A program made the translations under genes and the position numbers. DNA of 64,000 nucleotides from Zeimonas sp032027205 (GTDB lineage Bacteria > Pseudomonadota > Gammaproteobacteria > Burkholderiales > Burkholderiaceae_E): assembly GCA_032027205.1 (NCBI GenBank), contig JAVSMN010000001.1:62001-126000 (forward strand), given 5' to 3'. Of the stretch, positions 35,917 to 43,852 are shown one piece after another; positions within the stretch are counted from its first letter, which is position 1; each line of letters opens with the position of its first letter. The notes beneath the pieces were generated by a model that was not told where the DNA came from, ran no database searches, and saw nothing but the letters and a program-made list of their open reading frames with translations.

Positions 35917-36336
35917 TCAGCGAGCGAACGGCCTCGTCAGCGCCGCGCGCGCGGCACCGGGAAGCGGCGCCGACTTCTTCTTCGCATAGTCGACCCAGAC
36001 CACCTTTGCCGCGCCGCTCGCATAGACGGTGTCGGGGTCGTCGCTGCGCAGCATGTCGACATACGTCTCGACGCTCGAGCGGCCGATCGCGCCGACGTAC
36101 TGCCGGCAGATCACGTTGCCCGGATAGCGCAACTCACGCGCAAAAGTGCAGCTGGCATTTACGATGAGCGGGCCTTCCCCGCTCGGCTCCGGCCGGAATC
36201 CGAGCGAATCGAACCAGCTGATCCGCACCTGCTCCATGTACCGGAAATAGACCGTATTATTTACGTGGCCCATCGCGTCCATGTCCCCCCAACGAATCGG
36301 AATCTCCAGCTCGAATACGAGGATGCGGTCGCTCAA
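35917..36336 (-). CDS. Hotdog-fold acyl-CoA thioesterase (4HBT type)
   Basis: 139 aa from TTG 36336, with AGGGG 7 nt upstream; longer in-frame starts have no ribosome site. Motif IRWGDMDAMGHVNNTVYFRYMEQ carries the catalytic Asp of YbgC/4-hydroxybenzoyl-CoA thioesterase-like enzymes. Hydrolyses acyl-CoA thioesters; substrate unknown. Next to the CoA-transferase genes, convergent. Confidence 0.88.
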   Translation of the reverse strand: MSDRILVFELEIPIRWGDMDAMGHVNNTVYFRYMEQVRISWFDSLGFRPEPSGEGPLIVNASCTFARELRYPGNVICRQYVGAIGRSSVETYVDMLRSDDPDTVYASGAAKVVWVDYAKKKSAPLPGAARAALTRPFAR

Positions 36337-36423
36337 CGGTTTCCCCTGGTTCGCTTTCCGGCTCGCGCCGAAGGCACCTACGCCCGAGGCGCCGAAGGTG
36401 CGCAGGCCCCAGCGGCGCGGCGC

Positions 36424-37761
36424 ATGATCGATCACCCCGATCGCCAGGCGCTGCACGACGAGATCCACGCCCGCCCGCCACAGGCGATCGCGGCGCCGCA
36501 TCGAGTGTCGCATATCGCGTTGCTGCGTCCGGCACCGGCTGGGTCCGGAAACGGCGGCCGCATGGCGACCCCGGCCGATCCGCTAGCCGCGCTGTGCGCA
36601 GCGCACGGCCTGCCCTCGCCTTCGGCCGGCGACACGCATTTCCTGGCCGATTTCGGCGCGTTCCGGCTCAAGCGCGAACGGCACGGCGAGTTCGACGGCT
36701 ACACGATCGACGCAAAAGGCTGCGACCCGAACGATCCGTTCGGCCGAACGGCGCTCGACGAGTTCCCGTCAGGGTGGTTCGCGTCGCTGCCCGGCGAGCG
36801 CATCGCCGCCGTTCACCTGGCGCTGCTGCCGGCAGGCGACGACGGCGAGCGGCGCGCGGACGCTCCGCAGGCGCTCGCACGCGACTTCGACGGCAACGAA
36901 GTCTGCGGCGCCACGATCGCCGAAGGCGAGGCGCGCGTATACACCGACTTCCGGATGCGCGACGACGGTTTCGTGCCGATGCTGCTGCTCGACGTCTCGA
37001 TGGACGCGAAGCGCACCGGACGCGAAGTGCAGCGTCTCGTCGAGGTCGAGGTCTACCGGATGATGGCGATGCTCGCCTTCCCGCTTGCGCGCGAGACGGC
37101 GGTCGAGCTCGACAAGGCCGAGCGCTCGCTCGGCGCGCTCGTCTCCCGACTGGAAGGCGCGCCCGCCAGCGAAGAGCCCGAGTTGCTGCAGGAAGTGACG
37201 CATCTTGCGGCCACCGTCGAACGGTTGTCGGCCACGGTGGGCTTTCGCTTCGGCGCGGCGCGCGCCTACCACGCGATCGTGCGCCAGCGCGGGCAGGACC
37301 TGCGCGTCGGGCGCATCTCGCCGCTGCAGACGCCGATCGCCTTCCTCGAGCGACGATTCGATCCGGCGATGGCCTTCTGCGAGAGCGTCGGCCGGCGCAT
37401 CGATTCGGCCGCCGAGCGCATCGCGCGCGCGAGCGCCCTGCTGCGCACGCGCGTGGACATCGAGCGCGAACGTCACAACCAGGCGCTCTTGTCGGCGATG
37501 AACCAGCGCGCCGAACTGCAGCTGAAGCTGCAGCAGACCGTCGAAGGGCTGTCGGTGGCTGCAATCACGTATTACGCGGTCGGCATCGTGCACTACCTGC
37601 TGGTAGCGGCGCGGGCGGGCGGCATCGAACTCGACGTGGACGTGGCGACCGGCATCGCCGTGGTACCGGTCGCAATCGCGGTCGCGCTCGGTGTGCGCCA
37701 CATCCGGGAGAGCGTCGGGCGACGATTGCGCGAGACGCCGTCCGATCCTCGCTACGACTGA
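36424..37761 (+). CDS. DUF3422 membrane protein
   Basis: 445 aa from ATG 36424. Begins with DHPDRQALHDEIHARPP, the DUF3422 N-terminal signature. Long soluble region with predicted coiled-coil stretches, ending in two C-terminal membrane helices (VAAITYYAVGIVHYLL and VVPVAIAVALGV). No biochemical function is known. Divergent from the thioesterase, with 87 bp between. Confidence 0.88.
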   Translation: MIDHPDRQALHDEIHARPPQAIAAPHRVSHIALLRPAPAGSGNGGRMATPADPLAALCAAHGLPSPSAGDTHFLADFGAFRLKRERHGEFDGYTIDAKGCDPNDPFGRTALDEFPSGWFASLPGERIAAVHLALLPAGDDGERRADAPQALARDFDGNEVCGATIAEGEARVYTDFRMRDDGFVPMLLLDVSMDAKRTGREVQRLVEVEVYRMMAMLAFPLARETAVELDKAERSLGALVSRLEGAPASEEPELLQEVTHLAATVERLSATVGFRFGAARAYHAIVRQRGQDLRVGRISPLQTPIAFLERRFDPAMAFCESVGRRIDSAAERIARASALLRTRVDIERERHNQALLSAMNQRAELQLKLQQTVEGLSVAAITYYAVGIVHYLLVAARAGGIELDVDVATGIAVVPVAIAVALGVRHIRESVGRRLRETPSDPRYD

Positions 37762-37788
37762 GATTCTGTGCAGCGCCCGTCGACGCGC

Positions 37789-39060
37789 TCAGGCCGCGCG
37801 CACGCGCGCCGGCAGGTGGCGAAAACCGCGGAAGCGAATGCGACGGTCGCGCTCGGGCTCGCCATCGCGCTCGATGACCGGGAAGCGCGCGAGCAGCCGC
37901 CCGACGGCGATGCGGCCCTCCAGGCGCGCGACGCTCATCCCCGCACAGGCATGATCGCCGTGGCCGAATGCGAAGTGCCGGTTCGGCTTGCGCGCAACGT
38001 CGAAGCGATCGGGCTCGGGAAAGCGCGTCGGATCGCGATTGGCCGCGCCGATGCACAACGTGACGAAGGTGCCGGCGGCGAGCGTACGGTCGGACAACTC
38101 GACCTCGCCGACGAGCCGGCGATTGTTCAGTTGCAACGGGCTCTCGTAGCGCAGCATCTCCTCGATCGCGCTGTTGACCAGCGAAGCATCGTCACGCAGT
38201 CGCTGCAGCGAATCGGGATGTCGCAGCAACGCGTCCATGCCGTTGCCGATCAGGTTCGTCGTCGTCTCGTGCCCGGCGTTGAGCAGGAAGATGCAGTTGT
38301 GCACGAGCTCGCGCTGCATGAGCCGCTCGCCGTCACCTTCGCCGCGAATCAGTCGCGTGAGCACGTCCTCCTCGGGATCGAGCGGATGTGCGCGCCGGTC
38401 GCCGATCAGTTCGTCGAGAAAGGCGCCGAACTCGCGCACCGAGCGGTTGCCGCGCTCGAGCATCGCGTCGGTGGGCACCGGCTCGAGCGCGCCGAGGATC
38501 GCGAGCGACCAATTACGCAACGGGCCGCGCGCTTCGCGCGGCACCGCGAGCAGGTTGCCGATCACTTCCACCGGGATGGCGGCGGCGAAGTCGTCGATCA
38601 GGTCGACGCGCTCCTTTTCCTGCATCGCGTCGAGCAGGCGGTCGACCAGTTGCACGACGCCGGCCTCCATGCGCGAGACCGCGCGTTGGCTCAACGCACC
38701 GAGGATCAGGCGTCGCACGCGCGTGTGCAGCGGCGGATCGTTGAACACGAGGCTCGTCGTGTGGTGCTCGTAGAGCGGCGAGTCGCCGAACTTCGGCGCG
38801 AACTCGACCTTCTTGTCGGAGCTCGCGCTCGCGCTCCGATAGACGGCCGAGACGTCGTCGTAGCGCGTGAGAAACACGCTGCCGTCGCCCATCGTGCGCA
38901 CCGGATCGTGCGTGCGCAGCGCGGCGTAGTACGGATAAGGGTCGTCGCGGAAGGGCTCGGGAGGCGTGCGCAGTTCGAAGGCGCGCGCGATGCGCTCGGC
39001 GTGCCGGGGATCGAAGGGCTCCGCTGCCGACGCCCCGGATGCCGAATGCGCAACGCTCAT
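37789..39060 (-). CDS. Cytochrome P450
   Basis: 423 aa from ATG 39060. Soluble bacterial P450: I-helix AGHETTTN, ExxR as EEMLR, and heme ligand C372 in FGHGDHACAG. Monooxygenase; substrate unknown. Needs a ferredoxin and reductase, which are not encoded beside it. The start overlaps the SDR stop (ATGA), so the two act in one pathway or are at least coexpressed. Confidence 0.94.
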   Translation of the reverse strand: MSVAHSASGASAAEPFDPRHAERIARAFELRTPPEPFRDDPYPYYAALRTHDPVRTMGDGSVFLTRYDDVSAVYRSASASSDKKVEFAPKFGDSPLYEHHTTSLVFNDPPLHTRVRRLILGALSQRAVSRMEAGVVQLVDRLLDAMQEKERVDLIDDFAAAIPVEVIGNLLAVPREARGPLRNWSLAILGALEPVPTDAMLERGNRSVREFGAFLDELIGDRRAHPLDPEEDVLTRLIRGEGDGERLMQRELVHNCIFLLNAGHETTTNLIGNGMDALLRHPDSLQRLRDDASLVNSAIEEMLRYESPLQLNNRRLVGEVELSDRTLAAGTFVTLCIGAANRDPTRFPEPDRFDVARKPNRHFAFGHGDHACAGMSVARLEGRIAVGRLLARFPVIERDGEPERDRRIRFRGFRHLPARVRAA

Positions 39061-39827
39061 ACGCCGAATCCGTCGTCGGCGGCAATGACCGCACCGTTGA
39101 CGAAGCCCGACTGGTCTGATGCGAGCAGCACGAGCAGGCCGTCGAGGTCTTCGGGTTTGCCGACACGACGCCGCGGCAGCATCCCGATCAGCTTCTGTCC
39201 GGCCTCGGTCTTCCAGTGCTCGGCGTTGATCTCGGTTTCGATGTAGCCCGGGCAGATCGCGTTGACGTTGATGCCGTAGCGTCCCCACTCCAGCGCCATC
39301 GCCTTCGTCATCTGCACGACGGCGGCCTTGCTCATGCAATAGACGCCGATCTGCGCGAGTACGCGCAGCGCGGCCATCGACGCGATGTTGACGATGCGCG
39401 CGCCGCGCTTCGGGTCTTCCTTGGCGCGCGCGATCATGCGCCGCGCGACCTGCTGCGCCACGAAGAACGCGCCGCGCGTGTTCGTGTCGAAGATGAAGTC
39501 GTAGTCGTCGGGCGTGACGTCGACCAGGCGCTGCGTGGTGCTCACGCCCGAGTTGTTCACCAGGATGTCGATCGCGCCGGCCTGCGCCTCGGCCTGCTCG
39601 ACCGCGTCGCGGATACTCGCCATGTCGGTGACGTCGAGCGCGACGACGTGCGCATCGCCCCCGGTCGCCTCGATCTGCGCGCGCAGCTCCTTCAGCCGCT
39701 CGACGCGACGCGACCCGAGCACGACGCGCGCGCCGTTGTCGGCGAGCACCTGCGCGAAGCGCGCGCCCAGGCCGCTCGAGGCGCCGGTGACGAGCGCGGT
39801 CTTTCCTGTGAGATCGAATCGGGTGGG
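39057..39827 (-). CDS. Short-chain dehydrogenase/reductase
   Basis: 256 aa from GTG 39827 (GGAG 9 nt upstream), giving the usual N-terminus FDLTGKTALVTGASSGLG; an ATG 42 nt further upstream has no ribosome site. Catalytic Ser in NIASM, YCMSK (Tyr, Lys), NNSG. Classical SDR using NAD(P); the basic residues R-R after strand 2 (LGSRRVE) favour NADPH. Paired with the P450. Confidence 0.9.
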   Translation of the reverse strand, partial: PTRFDLTGKTALVTGASSGLGARFAQVLADNGARVVLGSRRVERLKELRAQIEATGGDAHVVALDVTDMASIRDAVEQAEAQAGAIDILVNNSGVSTTQRLVDVTPDDYDFIFDTNTRGAFFVAQQVARRMIARAKEDPKRGARIVNIASMAALRVLAQIGVYCMSKAAVVQMTKAMALEWGRYGINVNAICPGYIETEINAEHWKTEAGQKLIGMLPRRRVGKPEDLDGLLVLLASDQSGFVNGAVIAADDGFGV

Positions 39828-39988
39828 CACGAGCGGTTCTCCCGGAGAAGGCGAAAAGCCTGCGGGCATGGTAGCCGATCACCTCGCCGCCTCGGACGCC
39901 CCCGTTTGCATGGGTCCGACGCTTTCCGGGACAATCCGCAGCGAACACGCGGCGCGCCGCCGCCCGGCGCAACGGAGAGCACACGAAG

Positions 39989-41638
39989 ATGGAAATCGAG
40001 CGCGAGTCGATGGAGTTCGACGTCGTGATCGTCGGGGCCGGACCGGCAGGTCTGTCGGCCGCGATCCGGCTGAAGCAGCTCGCCGCCGAACGAGGCACCG
40101 AAATCGGCGTGTGCGTCGTCGAGAAGGGTTCGGAGGTCGGCGCGCACATCCTGTCGGGCGCGGTAATGGATCCGCGCGCGCTGGAGGAGTTGTTCCCCGA
40201 CTGGCGCGAGCGCGGCGCTCCGCTGAACACCGAGGTAACGGAAGACCGCTTCCTCTTCCTGTCGGAGAAAGGCGCGCGCAGCGTTCCGCAGTGGATGCTG
40301 CCCGGGTGCTTCCGCAACCACGGCAACTACGTCGTCAGCCTGGGCGAATTCGTGCGCTGGCTGGGCGCGCAGGCCGAAGCGCTCGGCGTGGAGATCTACC
40401 CGGGCTTCGCCGCGGCAGAAGTGCTCTACGACGATGCCGGCGCAGTGAAGGGAATTGCCACCGGCAACATGGGCGTCGGGCGCGACGGCGAACCGACGGC
40501 GAGCTTCCAGCCGGGAATGGAGCTGCACGGCAAATACACGTTCTTCGCCGAAGGCTCGCGCGGCCATCTGGGCAAGCAGCTGATGGCGCGCTATCGGCTC
40601 GACGACGGCCGCGATCCGCAGAGCTACGCAATCGGCATCAAGGAGCTGTGGGAGATCGAGCCGTCGAAGTTCCACGCGGGGCGCGTCATCCACACTGCCG
40701 GCTGGCCCCTGGACAACGACACCTACGGCGGCTCCTTCCTGTATCACTGGAAAGACAACAAGATCGCGATCGGCTACGTCGTCGGTCTGAATTACCGCAA
40801 TCCGTTCCTGTCGCCGTACGAGGAGTTCCAGCGTTACAAGACGCATCCGGCAATTCGTTCCGTGCTCGAAGGCGGCAAGCGGCTCGCGTACGGCGCGCGT
40901 TCGATCACGGCCGGGGGCATCAACTCGCTGCCCCGCTTCACTTTCGCCGGCGGTGGATTGCTCGGCTGCGATGCCGGCTTCCTGAACGCCTCGCGCATCA
41001 AGGGCAGTCACGCGGCGATCAAGACCGGAATGCTCGCTGCCGAAGCCGCATTCGATGCGATCGCCGCCGGGCGTTCGGGCGACGAACTCATCGCCTATCG
41101 CGAAGCGTTCGAACGCTCGTGGCTGCACGACGAGTTGCACACCGCGCGCAACTTCAAGGCGGCAATGAGCAAGGGACTGTGGATCGGGACGCTGCTCGTC
41201 GGCATCGACCAGACGGTGTTCCGCGGCAAGGCGCCGTTCACGATGCACGTGAAGCGGCCCGACAACGAGTACCTGCAGCCGGCGGCGGATTCGAAGCCGA
41301 TCGCCTATCCGAAACCCGACGGAAAGATCACCTTCGATCGGCTGTCGTCGGTGTTCATCTCGAACACCAACCACGAAGAGAACCAGCCGGTGCACCTGAC
41401 GCTGAAGGACCCACAGGTGCCGGTGCAGATCAATCTCGCGCGCTATGCCGGGCCGGAGCAGCGCTACTGTCCTGCCGGCGTCTACGAGTTCGTGCGCGAC
41501 GAGACCGGCGGCGAACGCCTGCAGATCAACGCGCAGAACTGCGTGCACTGCAAGACGTGCGACATCAAGGACCCGACGCAGAACATCGTCTGGGTCGTCC
41601 CCGAGGGGGGCGGGGGACCGAACTATTCGGAGATGTGA
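39989..41638 (+). CDS. Electron transfer flavoprotein-ubiquinone oxidoreductase
   Basis: 549 aa. FAD-binding VVIVGAGPAGLSAA at the N-terminus, ETF-QO signature GSEVGAHILSGAVMD, monotopic membrane region near GGINSLPRFTFAGGGLLGCDAGFLN, and a C-terminal [4Fe-4S] site with Cys in RYCPAGVYEF and NCVHCKTCDIKDP. Passes electrons from ETF (acyl-CoA dehydrogenases) to ubiquinone. ETF genes are not in the window. Confidence 0.96.
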   Translation: MEIERESMEFDVVIVGAGPAGLSAAIRLKQLAAERGTEIGVCVVEKGSEVGAHILSGAVMDPRALEELFPDWRERGAPLNTEVTEDRFLFLSEKGARSVPQWMLPGCFRNHGNYVVSLGEFVRWLGAQAEALGVEIYPGFAAAEVLYDDAGAVKGIATGNMGVGRDGEPTASFQPGMELHGKYTFFAEGSRGHLGKQLMARYRLDDGRDPQSYAIGIKELWEIEPSKFHAGRVIHTAGWPLDNDTYGGSFLYHWKDNKIAIGYVVGLNYRNPFLSPYEEFQRYKTHPAIRSVLEGGKRLAYGARSITAGGINSLPRFTFAGGGLLGCDAGFLNASRIKGSHAAIKTGMLAAEAAFDAIAAGRSGDELIAYREAFERSWLHDELHTARNFKAAMSKGLWIGTLLVGIDQTVFRGKAPFTMHVKRPDNEYLQPAADSKPIAYPKPDGKITFDRLSSVFISNTNHEENQPVHLTLKDPQVPVQINLARYAGPEQRYCPAGVYEFVRDETGGERLQINAQNCVHCKTCDIKDPTQNIVWVVPEGGGGPNYSEM

Positions 41639-41643
41639 ATCCG

Positions 41644-41677
41644 AAGGGGAAGGGAGAAGTAGGTTCCCCCTTCCCTT
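41644..41677. terminator. Bidirectional purine/pyrimidine hairpin
   Basis: AAGGGGAAGGG (41644-41654) pairs, with one bulged G, with CCCTTCCCTT (41668-41677) between the convergent ETF-QO and RRM genes. Confidence 0.55.
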
Positions 41678-41683
41678 GAATTC

Positions 41684-42031
41684 CTACTGGCCGAACTGCC
41701 GCGCCCGTCGCTGGCCGCCGTAGCCGCCGCGGTTGCCGCCACCACCACCGCCGTAGCCGCCCGGACGCCGACCACCGCCGCCACCCTGCTCGCGCGCTTC
41801 ATTGACGACCAGACTGCGGCCTTCGAGGGAGTAGCCGTTCAACGCGCGGATGGCGGCCTGCGCCGCATCGTCGGAGGTCATCGTGACGAAGCCGAAGCCG
41901 CGCGAGCGCCCTGTTTCGCGGTCGGTGACGATCTTCGCATCCGTGACTTCACCGTGACTGCCGAACAGCTGCGACAACTGTGCATCGGTTGCGCGCCACG
42001 GCAGGTTGCCTACATAGATCTTCGTACCCAT
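41684..42031 (-). CDS. Glycine-rich RRM RNA-binding protein
   Basis: 115 aa. One RRM domain with RNP2 KIYVGNLPW and RNP1 RSRGFGFVTM, then a Gly/Arg-rich tail (GGGGGRRPGGYGGGGGGNRGGYGG). Bacterial members of this family are often cold-inducible and bind RNA broadly. The long leader with a stem (42062-42104) would fit temperature or RNA-level control, but this is inference. Confidence 0.93.
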   Translation of the reverse strand: MGTKIYVGNLPWRATDAQLSQLFGSHGEVTDAKIVTDRETGRSRGFGFVTMTSDDAAQAAIRALNGYSLEGRSLVVNEAREQGGGGGRRPGGYGGGGGGNRGGYGGQRRARQFGQ

Positions 42032-42061
42032 CGAGAGAGTTTCCTCGAACCGTTAGCCTCA

Positions 42062-42104
42062 TTGCATTTCGAGGAACACCGATCCAGCAGACCGAGAAAT
42101 GCAA
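42062..42104 (-). promoter_or_regulatory. Stem in the leader of the RRM gene
   Basis: TTGCATTTC (42062-42070) and GAAATGCAA (42096-42104) form a perfect 9-bp stem ending 31 nt before the RRM start. The rest of 42105-42268 shows only a GGACCGGTCC palindrome followed by TTTTT on the plus strand (42112-42137), whose role is unclear. Confidence 0.4.
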
Positions 42105-42268
42105 CTCCGCGAGCCGGATGGACCGGTCCGTTTTTCGACTTTGCCACAAACGCTCACGGATGCACAGACAGATCCGCAGGGGGCTGCAGAACCGGGGACA
42201 GGCATGAGTGGGAGAGGCGCCATCGCGGGATCGGCTTAGCAAATGGTGTTCCTGGAAGAAGTGAAGAA

Positions 42269-42408
42269 TCAAGGATGAAGGGTGAAGGGGAAAAGCCTCG
42301 CTGTTCAGGAGGAGGTGCAATTCCGCGAGAAACGGTGTACTGTACGTAAACACAGTCAAGCGAAGAGACCGAAGCAGCGGGCTTTCCCCCTTCACCCTTC
42401 ATCCTTGA
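42269..42408. repeat. 29-bp inverted repeat enclosing the lexA control region
   Basis: Arms at 42269-42297 and 42380-42408 are complementary at 28 of 29 positions and contain GGATGAAGGGTGAAGGGG. The 82 bp between them hold the LexA box. The right arm ends 20 nt before the lexA start. Confidence 0.75.
42340..42355 (+). promoter_or_regulatory. LexA (SOS) box before lexA
   Basis: CTGTACGTAAACACAG matches CTGT-N8-ACAG exactly, inside an extended ACTG...CAGT palindrome 74 nt before lexA. It implies autoregulation and SOS induction of lexA-imuA-imuB. Confidence 0.88.
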
Positions 42409-42428
42409 CCCTTCACCTCCTCAAAGAA

Positions 42429-43070
42429 ATGCACGCCCTCACCCCTCGCCAGCAGCAGATCCTCTCGCTGATCCGCCAGCACATCGCCGATACCGGCTTT
42501 CCGCCCACTCGGGCCGAGATCGCCGCGCAGCTGGGGTTTCGCTCGGCCAATGCGGCCGAGGAGCATCTGAAGGCGCTGGCGCGCAAGGGCGTCATCGAGC
42601 TCACGGCGGGCGCTTCGCGCGGCATTCGCCTGAAGCGGGTGGCCGATGCGTCCAACGCGACATCGAGCGCGGTGCAAGTGGTGTCGAGCCTGCCGCTCAT
42701 CGGACGCGTCGCCGCCGGCAGCCCCATCCTGGCGCAGGAGCATGTCGAGGCCAGCTACGCGATCGATCCGAACCTGTTCGCCGAAACGCCCGACTACCTG
42801 CTGCGCGTGCGCGGCATGAGCATGCGCGACGCCGGCATCCTCGACGGCGACCTGCTCGCGGTGCGCCAGGCGCACGAGGCGCGCAACGGGCAGATCGTCG
42901 TTGCACGGGTAGGCGACGACGTCACCGTCAAGCGTTGGCGACGCCGGGGCAACACGGTCGAACTGCTGCCCGAGAATCCCGACTTCCAACCCATCGTCGT
43001 CGACTCGCGCACCGATACCTTCTCGCTCGAGGGCATCGCCGTCGGACTGCTGCGCAGCGGCAAACTGTGA
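42429..43070 (+). CDS. lexA: SOS repressor LexA
   Basis: 213 aa from ATG 42429; the frame is open further upstream but across the SOS box, so longer forms are rejected. Winged helix DNA-binding domain (residues 1-70, FPPTRAEIAAQLGFRS), autocleavage site A96-G97, catalytic S131 (GMSMRDAG) and K168. Followed 10 nt later by imuA, giving an SOS operon with its own repressor. Confidence 0.97.
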   Translation: MHALTPRQQQILSLIRQHIADTGFPPTRAEIAAQLGFRSANAAEEHLKALARKGVIELTAGASRGIRLKRVADASNATSSAVQVVSSLPLIGRVAAGSPILAQEHVEASYAIDPNLFAETPDYLLRVRGMSMRDAGILDGDLLAVRQAHEARNGQIVVARVGDDVTVKRWRRRGNTVELLPENPDFQPIVVDSRTDTFSLEGIAVGLLRSGKL

Positions 43071-43080
43071 GGAAACGACG

Positions 43081-43842
43081 ATGTCCCTGCCCGACTCCGT
43101 CTGGCGAGCCAGTCGCATCGGCCACGCAGCCGTGCAGGCATTGCCGAGCGGCTTTGCTGCGCTCGATGCCGAATTGCCCGGCGCAGGCTGGCCCGCCGGG
43201 ATGCTCACCGAGCTGATCAGCCGCGAATCGGGCATCGGCGAGCTCCGGCTGCTGGTGCCGCTGCTGCGCCGGCTCACCCGCGAACGTCGCTTCGTCGTCG
43301 TGCTCGGTCCGCCACAAACCCCTTATGCACCGGCGCTGGCCGAGCACGGCATCGACCTCGATTACCTGCTGATCGTGCAGGCGCCGCATGCCGCCGATCG
43401 TCTGTGGGCCGTCGAACAGACGTTGAAGAGCAGCGGCTTCGGGGCGCTGCTCGCCTGGCTGCCGCAGCCGCGCACCCGCCCCGAGCATCTGCGCCGCATG
43501 CAACTCGCCGCGCACGGCACGCAAGGTCCGGTGTTCCTGTTCCGCTCGCTCGAAGCGCAGTTCGACGCCTCCCCGGCGCCGTTGCGCCTGCTGCTGCTGC
43601 CGCGCGCCGAACAGCGCCTTTCGGTGCAGATCCTCAAGCGTCGAGGGCCGGTCGTCGCCGATCCGATCCTCGTCGACCTGCCCCGGCCGCTGTCGTCAAT
43701 CCGGCTGCGCTCGCACGGCGCCGACGAAACGGCCGCACCGATGCCGATGCGCACCATCCACGGCGGAGCGGTCGAAGCTTCGTCGAACGAAACGCACGAT
43801 CCGCGTTCCTCCGAGCCGATTGCGCTGCGGGAAACGCAGTGA
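43081..43842 (+). CDS. imuA: ImuA, SOS mutagenesis accessory protein
   Basis: 253 aa. RecA-like core in which the Walker A region is degenerate (ISRESGIGELRLL, no GKT), as expected for ImuA/SulA-like proteins that partner ImuB and DnaE2 in translesion synthesis. Ends within 11 nt of the imuB start. The C-terminal ~60 residues are polar and variable. Confidence 0.88.
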   Translation: MSLPDSVWRASRIGHAAVQALPSGFAALDAELPGAGWPAGMLTELISRESGIGELRLLVPLLRRLTRERRFVVVLGPPQTPYAPALAEHGIDLDYLLIVQAPHAADRLWAVEQTLKSSGFGALLAWLPQPRTRPEHLRRMQLAAHGTQGPVFLFRSLEAQFDASPAPLRLLLLPRAEQRLSVQILKRRGPVVADPILVDLPRPLSSIRLRSHGADETAAPMPMRTIHGGAVEASSNETHDPRSSEPIALRETQ

Positions 43843-43852
43843 GGCGCCTGTC

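Noticed and set aside
42282..42428. In-frame N-terminal extension of lexA starting upstream
   Set aside because: It would be translated across the SOS box and inverted repeat; known LexA proteins begin at MHALTPRQQQ-like sequence.
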